Shown: positions 9,649 through 18,434 of the stretch, piece after piece
Layout of the letters: each line of letters opens with the position of its first letter
Position numbering within the stretch: the first letter of the stretch is position 1
From: Diplocarpon mali
Lineage: Eukaryota; Ascomycota; Leotiomycetes; Helotiales; Drepanopezizaceae
Direction: 5' to 3'
Assembly (NCBI GenBank): GCA_024741835.1
Contig: JAENRP010000536.1
Coordinates: 1-20,073 of the forward strand
DNA: 20,073 nt
Translations under genes and position numbers: made by a program
Notes under the pieces: model-generated
What the model was told of the DNA's origin: nothing
Databases searched by the model: none
What the model saw: only the letters and a program-made list of their open reading frames with translations

Positions 9649-9775
9649 GGAATCATACCTCTTACGAAATATAATAAAGCAAGGAATTATACCTCTTGTA
9701 ATACTAAAGGGGTTATAGAGCAAGGAATCACACCTCTTATAATATAGGTTGGCTAAATAGGGAATCACACCTCCT
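9649..9775 (-). repeat. Leader repeats of element B, four copies of a 15-bp motif
   Basis: On the minus strand the motif is AAGAGGTGTGATTCC. Copies lie at 9649-9663, 9683-9697, 9724-9738 and 9761-9775, with spacing 34, 41 and 37 bp. The array lies between the primer-binding site and gag in every copy of the family. The spacing is not a multiple of three, so it is probably not a peptide repeat. An RNA-level role such as packaging or dimerisation is speculative. Confidence 0.8.
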
Positions 9776-9881
9776 ATTTACCAATTGCTCGCCTCTTACT
9801 ATAAGTTTTATTCAACTTCCTACTAATAGTTGCAGCGCAAGTGCTTTCTAAGGGAAGTTAATAATCTATTATCGGTCTATC

Positions 9882-9895
9882 TAAGGCTTATAACT
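9882..9895 (-). promoter_or_regulatory. Primer-binding site of element B
   Basis: The minus strand reads AGTTATAAGCCTTA directly after the 5' LTR. It matches the complement of the initiator tRNA-Met anticodon arm (GGTTATGAGCCCTG) at 10 of 14 positions, and all four differences are G-to-A or C-to-T. Confidence 0.7.
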
Positions 9896-10090
9896 TATTA
9901 AGCTTAAATAAGTCGGCGCAGTAAGTAATAGAAACTTCTAAAGGTCGATAGTCGATATATTAATAAGAGTTAGGGAAGGAAGATTACCCCTTTCTTCCCT
10001 TTAGCTATATACGTATCAACATCCTACTAACTAAGCAGTAAGGTCATATGATAATACATCGGAGTAATGGCTATATCACCCATCTTAATA
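9896..10090 (-). repeat. 5' LTR of element B (195 bp)
   Basis: The ends are TATTAAG and CTTAATA. It is followed on the right by the CTTTT duplication and then by element A sequence. As the 5' LTR it would carry the promoter. A TA-rich core around TATACGTATC is present, but I cannot place a start site. Confidence 0.93.
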
Positions 10091-10095
10091 CTTTT
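10091..10095. repeat. Target-site duplication of element B, right copy (CTTTT)
   Basis: Identical to 4075-4079. Element A's RNase H region resumes here. Confidence 0.93.
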
Positions 10096-11210
10096 AAATA
10101 TACTTTTCTAACCTTTTATATTTGCCTAATTAGAATTAGTATATACTTTAAGCTTTATACTTATATATTTTATTAGTCTATATCTTACCTTCTATATAAT
10201 TATCGATTGAAGGTACCTTTTAAATCGCTTAATTACATTTTTATATCAAATTATTAGATCCTTTAAGTTCTAACTAAATTGCTTAATAATAAAGGCGATA
10301 TCTAGTCTTATATATACTATAGCATATATAATCGCTTTAATATCCTATTAATACTTCTTTAGATCTCCTTTTTACTTATTTTCATTAATAGGCTCTAACT
10401 TATTATACTTTCCTTCAATTGGAGTACGCTTTAGCTTAAAGTTGGGAGTATAAGTAAAGAGTTCCATTTAGTTTAGGATCTTCTTAATATACTATTCTTA
10501 ATCTAACTAGAGTTCTTAAGTAGAGCGGTTCCTTATGATATAGATGCTAAGGATCTTATAAATTCCCTTTAGATCTTTAGTATTAAAACATTTCTAAATC
10601 ATTATAAAGAACTAATCTAATTAAATGGTTGTTTTTACAGCTATAGCAATATCGTCGATATATAGTAGCAACTTGATTCTACGCTTAATATAGGTAAATA
10701 GATAAGGGTTAGCTAGGCTTTAAACGAATCCTATTTTTACTAAAGTAGAGCTATATAAGAGGTTCTAATTATAGGCTGATTATTTAAGCCTATAGATACT
10801 GCAGAGTATATAAAGAGAGTAGCTAGCGTATATAAGAATACTATTAAGTTAGGAGAGAAAAATCCATTCCTTTATAATCGCTTTAGTAAATGCATTTTTA
10901 ATATTATACTATTTGTATTTAAGGTCCTTAGCAGCTACTATTACTATAAATATACAAAGGGTATCTATACGAACTATTAGCGCAAATGTATCGAAGTAGT
11001 CTTCTTTATACTATTAGGAGAAGCCCTTAGCTATAAGCCTTACCTTATAATATTCTAAGGTCCTATTTATATATATCTTAATTATAAAGACCTACTTTAT
11101 TAAAACTAGGTTTATATCCTTTAGCGTCAGTTCCTCTATCTATATACTATTTATAATAAGAGAGCTTATCTCCTTTTAGATTGCCTCATTTTATACTACT
11201 CTATTCTCTA
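10096..11210 (-). pseudogene. Element A reverse transcriptase and 5' part of RNase H
   Basis: This is the continuation of A on the right side of B, collinear with B 5013-6125. The core motif at 10651-10662 reads YIDD, within LLLYIDDIA, so A keeps both catalytic Asp codons that B has lost. The KWVF...ERYK...AKG block and the D-KNAFTKAI block are present at about 11100-11020 and about 10910-10860, with more TA substitutions than in B at several places. RNase H sequence begins near 10320 and is cut at 10091 by B, resuming at 4079. In-frame TAA and TAG stops make it non-functional. Confidence 0.9.
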
Positions 11211-11689
11211 AGTTGTTAATAGCTTTATTATACATCTTTAGAAGAGAGATTTTCATTATCCTTCTAGCGGCTAAGAATGTATTATCTTTATCGAAGCTTT
11301 ATTGAAGTTTGAGCTTATAGATCCTATGCGCTATTATAGCTTAAATACGCTTAAACTTGCGTTTGTCTAAGGTATCTTCTAGTTTTAGGTCTCTATTCCT
11401 TTTTAAAGGCGTAGGTTCGGCTATAGGTTCTATAGGCTTATTATCTAAGGAACCGCTTTCTAATAGTAGAGGCTTATTATTACTTATACCTATTTTAGGA
11501 ACATCCTTTACTATAAGTACTTTAATTAAAGGGATAATAATATTAAAGTTATTCTATACTTTAGGTAGTTCGCGGACGATAGGAATGGTTTATTTGGCCT
11601 TTAGGCGATCAATAGGTCGTTAATCAGTAGATGCGCTTAATATACTTAAGCTAAGAGAAAGGGGTTATTAATTTAGCTTAATAGTATTA
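11211..11689 (-). pseudogene. Element A Pol linker between integrase and RT
   Basis: This is the counterpart of B 6131-6600, with the same lack of strong motifs. Opposite-strand frames in this interval (for example 11357-11623) stay open by chance and show no family motif. Confidence 0.55.
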
Positions 11690-12745
11690 CTATCGAGTGG
11701 TATACTTTGCGAATCTCTAAGTATATAAAGCTTTAAAGATAGCTCCCTCTTATTTTAAGATTTATCAAACTCAACTACTAAGGATATAATTACTTACCTT
11801 AGATCTAGCATATATACTATCTATTGCTTTATTATCTATTCAATATACTTAATAAATATATATTCTTTACTTTAGTCTATTAGCTTCTTACTTTTTATAC
11901 CTGTAGGCTAGGACTTTAGGCTAATATAAGAGTAGTAAATACTTCTAAAGACGCAGATATAGTCTAAGCTTAATTTCTATTTAAAATATGCCTTATATAG
12001 CGATATTTAAGTGCTATTGACTATTAGTCTACTACCTATTCTATTTTATAAGTATGCGTTTGCCTTAACTGCAAGGTCCTAGAATTCCAGTAGTAGGTCA
12101 GCATCTTATAATAAAGCGCAATAGTTAGTCTTTACTTATTAGATGCTTCGCTTAATAATGCTATTCTAATAGGAACCTTTGTATATTATAGTTAGTTTAT
12201 AGCAAACTCCTTATTTTACCTATTTATTAAGCTTTGCCTTAATCTCTAATATATTATTAGACCTAATAGCTATTAGCTTTAATTAGGTTTAGCGTTCCTT
12301 TATCACTTTTTAAGTTTTTAGCTTTTCTATAAGCTTAAATTTGGTCTTAGCGCAAATAGTTTATATTTATTAAATAGAGTTATCCACTATTTAAGAAAAC
12401 CAATTATTTCCTTTAATTAAGGTTATAAATAGTCTAATAGTATTAATAGATATTAGCATTAGTATCGAATCTTTCTATAGATTAAGCTTAATTTGCATCT
12501 GATTTTAAAGTTTTATTAGCTTTTAAATTCGATATATTAAACGATCCTTTAGTACTTAGATCTTCTATTTTAAAGTTAAGACCTTATATAGGCCTTTTAA
12601 TTTCTTTAGCCTTAGATATGCGAATCTTTTATATATTAGCTAATACTTTAATAGGCTTTTAGCTTCTAATAGCTTTAATAGCCTATTATTAGTTAATACT
12701 TTATTATTAGCAGCTAGAAAGGAATAATAATAGTAGTTCGAAGTT
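11690..12745 (-). pseudogene. Element A integrase
   Basis: This is collinear with B 6600-7660. The core block with Asn at the first catalytic Asp (LISIN) lies near 12450, and the AYL.NR block near 12060. The zinc-finger region near 12640-12500 has more damage than in B. Its role would be as in B: integration of the cDNA. The copy is inactivated by stops and catalytic substitutions. Confidence 0.85.
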
Positions 12746-12757
12746 TTGCCATTTTCC

Positions 12758-13228
12758 AATTATAAGCCTAGCTTAAGAGTCATTTTTAATAAAATCGCAA
12801 GATCTACTCGCGGTCTTAGCTTAGGAGTCGATTTCCTAGAAATAGTAAGATCTACTTACGGTCTTAGCTTAAGAGTCGTTTCTAATAAATTTGCGAAGTT
12901 TACTTATAGTCCTAGCTTAAGAGTTATTTCTGCGAATTTCACTTACAATCCTAGCTTAAGAGTTATTATTAGCGAATTTGCAGAATCCACTTATAGTCTT
13001 AGCTTAAGAGTCATTTCTATTAAATTCACTTATAATCCTAGCTTAAGAGTTATTTTTAAGAATATATTACATTCTACTTATAGTCCTAGCTTAAGAGTTA
13101 TTTTTGCAAATTTCACTTATAATCTTAGCTTAAAAGTCTATCTATTCTCCCTATCCTTATTTAATTATATTAAGGTAGAGAGTGCACTTTCCTTAAAGGA
13201 ATCTACTTATAAATCTAGCTTAAGAGTT
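12758..13228 (-). repeat. Tandem 24-bp module array in element A linker, 10 copies
   Basis: Modules start at 12758, 12806, 12854, 12902, 12941, 12989, 13028, 13076, 13115 and 13205. Distances are 48, 48, 48, 39, 48, 39, 48, 39 and 90 bp. Compared with B (48, 48, 48, 39, 90), A has two extra 48+39 = 87-bp units, in frame. In the coding (minus) frame the modules read TLKLGL(Q or stop)V-like peptides. The plus strand is open for 171 codons across the array, but this is a by-product of the repeat and runs antisense to the element. Confidence 0.88.
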
Positions 13229-13309
13229 AATTTCTATAATATTACCTTTAAGATAATATAAAGTCTATCTTTAATTTTAGCTTTAAAGATCACTTTATAA
13301 TTATTATTT

Positions 13310-14754
13310 ATAAATTATATAAATTAATTATTAAAAAATCTTATATAATTCAACTTTATATAAATCTTATAGTTAAATAAAAGATTAATACTTAAGCTAA
13401 GTATAAGGAGAACATTTTGCAAAAGGAAAGAAACGCTAATAACATTTATCTTTATTATACTTATTAAATCTATATATAACCTTTTACTACTAACTTTAAT
13501 AGAGCGCCTTTTTATTTTAATAAGCGGGCCTTTAAATAGGTAGGATTTATTAATTATATATATTATATAATTAGTATTATTATACCAATTAGACTTAAGG
13601 ATCTTACGAAGATCGGCTTTTAAAATATAGGCATCTTTATTATAATTATTATTTAAATTATTAAAAGTAGATTTAAGTTCAAATAACCTACTATTATTAT
13701 TAAAGGTATTTACTAAAGTTTTAGCTAAATAGCCTTTTCCTTTGCCTTTCCTTAGTAATTGCAGCCTTTAATAGGATAAAGGCAGTTTACTTCTTAACTT
13801 CTACTTCGATTGCTTCTTAATATTAAAGCTAATAACTATATCAATTAGTTGCCTTTTAACTTTAAAATTAGTAATATTATAAGTACTATTATAGAAGTAG
13901 CATCCTTAATAAGCTTAAGGGCTTATCTTGCGCTCCTTCCTCTTCTTAGGCTTATTATTGCCTTATAATATAGCATTTGCCGATTTAAAGCGTCCTTTAA
14001 AGTCTTATTTAATAGTTCGAAGGAGGTCGATCTTCTTATAGATCTTAAGGTTAGGTTAGATAAAAAGAGATTGTTTTATAATAGTAAACTTAAAAGAGAG
14101 GCTATTAAGTAGGAAACTAAAAAGCTAAGTTTTCTTAAAAGTTATAGCTATCTTAAGATCTATAGCTCTTATTCTCCTTTTTGCTTTATATAGTATAAAT
14201 TAAGCAGAGTCTATATTTATATCTATATCCTTACTATCTTTATCTTTTCTATATTAAAATAAAATAATCTACTATAGTAGATACTAAGTATTAAAAGCAA
14301 TTATTTAAAAGTATTTTACTTTTAAAGTATCTTATCTTATCTTTGCGTTATTATAAACTTAAATAAAATCTTAATCTTTATTACTTAAACCTCTATTAAT
14401 CTTAAGCTTGCATTTGGCTAAGGCTAGCTTATACTCCTTCTCCTTTTCTATATTTAAAATCTGCCTTCAGGATTCTTAATTATTATCTACTAAAGCTCTT
14501 AGGCTAAGCTTATTTAATATATTTGGTAAATCCTTAGTAGTTATATTAGCTATTAAAGTAGAAGTAGATAAATTAGTAAAGGGAGTATAAGAGGCTATTT
14601 TTACATATTTAATAAGTATCTTTTAAATTGCTATTTCGATGCCTTTGCTCTTAAAGTAAAGCTTTAAATTATCGAACTATTATTACTAGTTCTTTTAAAA
14701 GAGTTAAAGGTCTTTAAGTCTAGTATTTCAATCGAAATCAAAAGCTATTGCCGT
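13310..14754 (-). pseudogene. Element A gag and protease
   Basis: This is collinear with B 8030-9495. The gag start position reads ACG at 14754-14752, so no reliable ATG exists. The zinc-knuckle-like site (about 13910-13860) reads GCYFYNSTYNITNFK. The protease active-site segment (about 13600-13550) reads NTNYIIYIINK, again with Asn in place of the catalytic Asp. Stops are more frequent than in B. Function would be capsid formation and polyprotein processing; this copy is dead. Confidence 0.82.
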
Positions 14755-14906
14755 TTTAAATAGAATTGCATTTAAAATCAAATAAATTAAATAGTTAAGG
14801 GCACTCCTCCTATTGAAAAGTCGAAATGATTAAATAGCAGGTATTATAAAAGTATTAAATAAGAAGGAAGTCCTCTTATCAAAAGGGTTTTTAGGCTATA
14901 ACGCAG

Positions 14907-15032
14907 GGAATTACACCTCTTATAAAATATAATAAAGCAAGGAATTATACCTCTTATAGTACCAAAGGGTTATAAAGCAAGGAATCATACCTCTTGCAAT
15001 ATAAGTTGGCTAAATAGGGAATCATACCTCCT
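14907..15032 (-). repeat. Leader repeats of element A, four copies
   Basis: These are the same four-copy AAGAGGTGTGATTCC-like array as in B, with the first copy at 14907-14921 and the last at 15018-15032. Individual copies carry RIP-type changes (GTG to GTA or ATT). Confidence 0.8.
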
Positions 15033-15138
15033 ATTCGCCGATTGCTCACCTCTTACTACAAGTCTCATTTAACTTCCTACTAATAGTTATAACGCAAGTG
15101 CTTTCTAAGGGAAGTCAATAATCTATTATCGGTTTTGC

Positions 15139-15152
15139 TAAGGCTTATAACC
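15139..15152 (-). promoter_or_regulatory. Primer-binding site of element A
   Basis: The minus strand reads GGTTATAAGCCTTA directly after the LTR. It matches the initiator tRNA-Met anticodon-arm complement at 11 of 14 positions, and every mismatch is a RIP-type transition. Confidence 0.75.
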
Positions 15153-15347
15153 TATTAAGCTTAAGTGAGTTAGCGCAGTAGGTAAAGGAGGCTTCTAAAG
15201 GTTAATAGTTGATATATTAATCAGAGTTAAAGAAGGAAGGTTACCCCTTTCTTCCCTATAGCTATATACGTATCAATATCCTACTAACTAAGCAGTAGGG
15301 TCATATGATAATATATCAGAGTGATAGCTATATCACCCATCTTAACA
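15153..15347 (-). repeat. 5' LTR of element A (195 bp)
   Basis: It starts TATTAAG and ends CTTAACA. It is the only copy in the window that keeps the terminal CA, and so the best evidence for original TG...CA ends. Directly to its right begins gag sequence of element C. Confidence 0.93.
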
Positions 15348-15746
15348 AACTCAAATAAAATCTCGGTCTTTATCGCTTAAACCTCTATTAATCTTAAGCT
15401 TGCATTTAGCTAAGGCCAGCCTATACTCCTTTTCCTTTTCTATATTTAAAATCTACCTTTAGGATTCTTAATTATTATCTACTAAAGCTCTTAAGCTAAG
15501 CTTATTTAGTATATCTGGCAAATCCTTAGCAATTATATTAGCTATTAAAGTAGAAGTAGATAAATTAATAGAAGGAGTATAAGGGGCTATTCTTATATAT
15601 TTAATAAGTATCTTTTAAATTGCTATTTCGATGCCTTTGCTCTTAAAGTAAAGCTCTAAATCGTTAAACTATTATTGCCAGTTCTTTTAAAAGAGTTAAA
15701 GGTCTCTAGGTCTAGTGTTTCGATCGGAATTAGAAGCTATTGCCGT
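15348..15746 (-). pseudogene. Element C gag, N-terminal part
   Basis: This is collinear with B 9096-9495, including the FDDLELYF, IAPYTPSINLSTSTL and LNIEKEKEYRLA segments. The start codon position again reads ACG (15746-15744). It is cut off at 15348 by element A, leaving about 133 codons. It would have encoded the first part of the capsid protein. Stops are present. Confidence 0.8.
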
Positions 15747-15902
15747 TTCGAATAGAATTGCGTTAAAATCAAATAAATTAAATGGTTAAGGGCACTCCTC
15801 CTATCGAAAAGTCGAAATGATTAAATAGCAGGTATTATAGAAGTATTAAATAGGGAGGAAGTCCTCTTATCGAAAAGGGTTTTTTTTTAAGCTATAACGC
15901 AG

Positions 15903-16028
15903 GGAATCACACCTCCTACGAAATATAGTAAAGCAAGGAATCACACCTCTTATAATACTAAAGGGTTATAAAGCAAGGAATCATACCTCTTATAATATAG
16001 GTTAGCTAAATAGGGAATTATACCTCTT
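15903..16028 (-). repeat. Leader repeats of element C, four copies
   Basis: This is the same array as in A, B and D, with the first copy at 15903-15917 and the last at 16014-16028. Just to its left is an expanded T-run (about 15880-15888) where A and B have five Ts. Confidence 0.8.
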
Positions 16029-16134
16029 ATTCGCCGATTGCTCGCCTCTTATTATAAGTCTTATTCAACTTCCTATTAATAGTTGCAGCGCAAGTGCTTT
16101 CTAAGGGAAGTTAATAATCTATTATCAGTCTAAT

Positions 16135-16148
16135 CAGGGCTTATAACC
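16135..16148 (-). promoter_or_regulatory. Primer-binding site of element C (best preserved)
   Basis: The minus strand reads GGTTATAAGCCCTG directly after the LTR. It equals the complement of the initiator tRNA-Met anticodon arm (tRNA CAGGGCUCAUAACC) at 13 of 14 positions. The one mismatch is TGA to TAA, a RIP-type change. Confidence 0.8.
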
Positions 16149-16343
16149 TATTAAGCTTAAGTAAGTCGGCGCAGTAGGTAATAGAAACTTCTAAAGGTTA
16201 ATAGTCGATATATTAATAAGAGTTAAGGAAGAAAGGTTACCCCTTTCTTCCTTATAGCTATATATGTATCAATATCCTACTAACTAAGCAATAGGGTCAT
16301 ATGATAATACATCAGAGTAATAGCTGTATCACCTATCTCAATA
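16149..16343 (-). repeat. 5' LTR of element C (195 bp)
   Basis: The ends are TATTAAG and CTCAATA. The CTCAATA end is preserved better than in A or B. Confidence 0.93.
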
Positions 16344-16639
16344 GTAACTGTTTTAATAAATAATTTATTTTAAGCTAGTTTTATAAGAATTAAGAACTGG
16401 CAGCCGCCTATTAATAGGTAGGAATCAAAATCTAAGTCTTTTTATAAATTATAACTTATACTATAATAAGAGTCTTTACTATAACTTAGCAGTTTCTTAA
16501 TAGTAGGTTGTTTTCTATCTTAACTTTAGCTATTATAAACTTGCCTTGCTTTTTTAGCTTAAAGTAGTCTATCGTATAGTAATTAAAGGCTTTATAGTTA
16601 TAATAGAGACTAAACGACGGCTTTAAGCTGGCAGACCTT
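16344..16639. other. Spacer sequence, probably downstream part of the gag-like relic
   Basis: No clear frame is visible. A minus-strand segment at about 16600-16520 reads AFNYYTIDYFKLKKQGKF, whose Tyr residues could mark a RIP-altered Cys/His zinc knuckle following the gag-like frame. This is tentative. Confidence 0.3.
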
Positions 16640-17480
16640 TCTTAATAGGCCGCTGGCAAAAGGGAATAAGTACAAAGAGCTAAGGAGGTAGCTATAGCTA
16701 TAGGTCTTTATAACTCCCTTTTTAATATACTAGGGATACGGTCCTTTAAAAGGGAGAACGTAATGGCAAAGGCGACTTATTAAGCATTATAGGCTTCTTT
16801 TTACTTAATATTATAAGCCTTGCAGTCTATAATAGCTAAGAACTTATCTAAAGTAGTATAATTATTATTTATTTTATGCTTCTCTATTTAAAGGTCGTTC
16901 TTTAAAGCTAAAGAGACCTTTTTATAGATATTATTAAACTAGCGAGATTAATCGACCTTGCTAACTATAGTAAGAGTAACGAACTTAGATTAGAACTTAT
17001 TATATAATATTAAACCTATAGTTAGCCGGCTATATTTAAGCTTAATAGACTAAATATAATTATAATTAAAGAACCTCTAATCTAAAACCTTAAGGATATC
17101 GGTAGCGTATATAAACTTACTAATAAAGATAGGATTTATATATTATAAGATTAAGTTTTAAGCTTTACCTATTATATATTTAAAGTAAGTAGTGATTTAA
17201 TCCTCTCTTAAAGTAAAGTTACTTAAGTACTTTTAAATAAATACCTTTATAGCTATCTTTTAAGTATTATAGGTAATTTCGCCTTAGTAATTACTAAAAT
17301 GGGTTTAAAGGTACTTAATCTAATAGAGGTCGATGGCTAAGACTAAAGGTCGGATGATTAAAAGGTAGTAGTTTAAAGGAGGTAGTAAGTCGGCGGTAAG
17401 GGACCGAGTATTCTAAGGGCTAGCACTTAAGGAAAAAGGGGCAGTAGCATTATTTTAAAAAGCAGCAGCTATAGTAATGC
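16640..17480 (-). pseudogene. Degenerate retrotransposon gag-like protein (element other than A-D)
   Basis: A minus-strand frame from about 17440 to 16740 gives, in order, IRPLVLAIDLY, THFSNY, TLREDLTTYFKYIIGKA, YATDILKVLD.RFFNYNYI, KLKYSRLTIGL, YNKF.SKFVTLTIVSKVD, FNNIYKKVSLALKNDL and YTTLDKFLAIIDCKAYNIK. The pattern (KL..L..G...Y.KF...F..L, then a YKK-SPALR-DL-like step and a D-F-A-IID-AYNI step) resembles the capsid region of fungal LTR-retrotransposon Gag proteins. I cannot assign the superfamily. It is clearly not the gag of the A-D family. Stops are TAA and TAG. A copy of the 24-bp module sits upstream of it at 17615. Confidence 0.5.
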
Positions 17481-18119
17481 TAATAAGGATTGCGATTTCA
17501 GCTTATTAAGCAATTAAGAAGAGAGGGGCTAATATAATAAGGGTAGATATTATTAAAGAGAGTATATCTTCTTCCTTAACTTTAATCGATAGTAATAGGG
17601 TATTTCGAGAATCTACTTATAAGCTAGGCCTAGGAGTAGAATCTATATTAAGGGAGGTTTCTTCTTAATTAAGCTTAAGAGGAGGAATTTCTTTAGGACT
17701 AAGGTTGGCAGTAAAGCTTATAGAACTGGTAGTAGTAAGGCCTAGTAGTAGAGGTACGGTTAACCTTTTACTCCTTTTAAATGGTATAAGATTAAAGGTC
17801 ATAAGTATTAACTCTCCTTATATTATCTGATTTAGTCTAAAGGGACCTAATGCTAAATAGTAACCTATTTAAAAGGGGGAAGATTAGTATAGGTAAAGCT
17901 ATATACATTCTTAAAGCCTTCTAGTAGAGTATATATTAAGGTATTATAGGTTTATAGATCTTAAGAAAGAAGGTTTTACTTTAGGATTATATCTTTTTAC
18001 TAATTAGGAGTTATAATAAGGTTATCTAAAGGGTATAGTGCAAATCCGAGGAAGTAGGGTCTAAGGATCTAAAGCTTATTATTCTACTAAAGTTGACCTA
18101 ATCTCTAATAGTATGGTAT
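17481..18119. other. Spacer upstream of the gag-like relic
   Basis: The minus strand may continue the N-terminus of the gag-like frame (segments like STPRPSL.VDS near 17640-17610). The rest, about 17780-18119, is AT-rich with no supported gene. It ends in GGTAT against the LTR of element D. Confidence 0.35.
17615..17638 (-). repeat. Single 24-bp module outside the A-D family
   Basis: The plus strand reads ACTTATAAGCTAGGCC followed by TAGGAGTA, the same module found in the copia linker and 3' regions. In the minus frame it reads TPRPSL(stop)V, matching the module peptide TPRPGLQV. Confidence 0.7.
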
Positions 18120-18314
18120 TATTGAGATAGGTGATATAGCTATCACTTTGATGTATTATTATATGACCCTAATGCTTAGTTAATAGGATGTTGATACGTA
18201 TATAGCTATAGGGAAGAAAGGGGTAACCTTCCTTCCCTAACTCTTACTAATATATCGACTATTGACCTTTAGAAGCCTCCTTTACCTACTGCGCCGACTC
18301 ACTTAAGTTTAATA
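18120..18314 (+). repeat. 5' LTR of element D (195 bp)
   Basis: The ends are TATTGAG and TTTAATA on the plus strand. The full length equals the other five LTRs. A TATATAG string near 18199 could be part of the promoter, but this is not certain. Confidence 0.93.
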
Positions 18315-18328
18315 GGTTATAAGCCCTA
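18315..18328 (+). promoter_or_regulatory. Primer-binding site of element D
   Basis: The sequence GGTTATAAGCCCTA matches the initiator tRNA-Met anticodon-arm complement at 12 of 14 positions. Both mismatches are G-to-A. Confidence 0.78.
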
Positions 18329-18434
18329 GCTAGACTAATAATAGATTATTGACTTCCTTTAGAAAGCACTTATATTGCAACTATTAATAGGAAGTTGAAC
18401 GAGACTTATAGTAAGAGGCAAGTAATCGGCGAAT

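Larger units (their letters stand above)
4080..10090 (-). mobile_element. Element B: complete Ty1/copia retrotransposon nested in element A
   Basis: Its length is 6,011 bp, with 195-bp LTRs at 4080-4274 and 9896-10090 and a perfect CTTTT duplication. Reading the minus strand it contains a primer-binding site, a leader with four short repeats, gag, protease, a six-copy module array, integrase, RT, RNase H, three modules and a polypurine tract. Length and order are typical of Ty1/copia. Since B lies inside A's RNase H, B is the younger insertion. All coding domains are broken by TAA and TAG stops and by catalytic-residue changes that fit RIP. It could be mobilised only in trans, if at all. Confidence 0.95.
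3148..15347 (-). mobile_element. Element A: full-length Ty1/copia retrotransposon, split by nested element B
   Basis: Two 195-bp LTRs in the same orientation (3148-3342 and 15153-15347) bound an internal region interrupted by element B. Removing B and one CTTTT duplication leaves 6,184 bp. That is 173 bp longer than B, almost exactly explained by two extra 87-bp repeat units (174 bp) in the linker. Domain order on the minus strand is primer-binding site, leader repeats, gag, protease, tandem modules, integrase, RT, RNase H and polypurine tract, which is the copia order. No 5-bp target duplication flanks it: GAAAA lies on the left and AACTC on the right. The right flank is gag sequence of element C, so A apparently inserted into C and the left side was later rearranged. 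It is inactive, with stops in every domain. Confidence 0.9.
15348..16343 (-). mobile_element. Element C: 5' end of a Ty1/copia copy, truncated by element A
   Basis: This contains the N-terminal gag region, leader repeats, primer-binding site and 5' LTR of the same family, all minus strand. Its left edge is the outer end of A's LTR and corresponds to B position 9096, so A probably inserted into C's gag. The remainder of C should then lie left of 3148, but it does not. The right flank after the LTR is GTAAC; no matching duplication is visible. Confidence 0.9.

Noticed and set aside
9571..9768. 65-codon minus-strand open frame (MIPYLANLYYKRCDS...)
   Set aside because: It spans the leader repeats. 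The frame is not maintained in A, C or D, and the repeat spacing is not a multiple of three.
9649..9775. Short regularly spaced repeats as a CRISPR array
   Set aside because: There are only four imperfect 15-bp copies with about 20-25-bp gaps that are themselves conserved between copies of the element. The context is eukaryotic retrotransposon leader sequence, with no cas genes.
11357..11623. 88-codon plus-strand open frame
   Set aside because: It is antisense to element A's Pol linker and has no family motif; it is open by chance in AT-rich DNA.
12746..13261. 171-codon plus-strand open frame with repeated YSPSLRVI-like peptide, resembling a leucine-rich repeat protein
   Set aside because: It is the antisense reading of the ten-copy module array in element A's linker. 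The polyprotein runs on the minus strand, and the repeat's composition leaves both strands open. The spacing does not match any leucine-rich repeat consensus.
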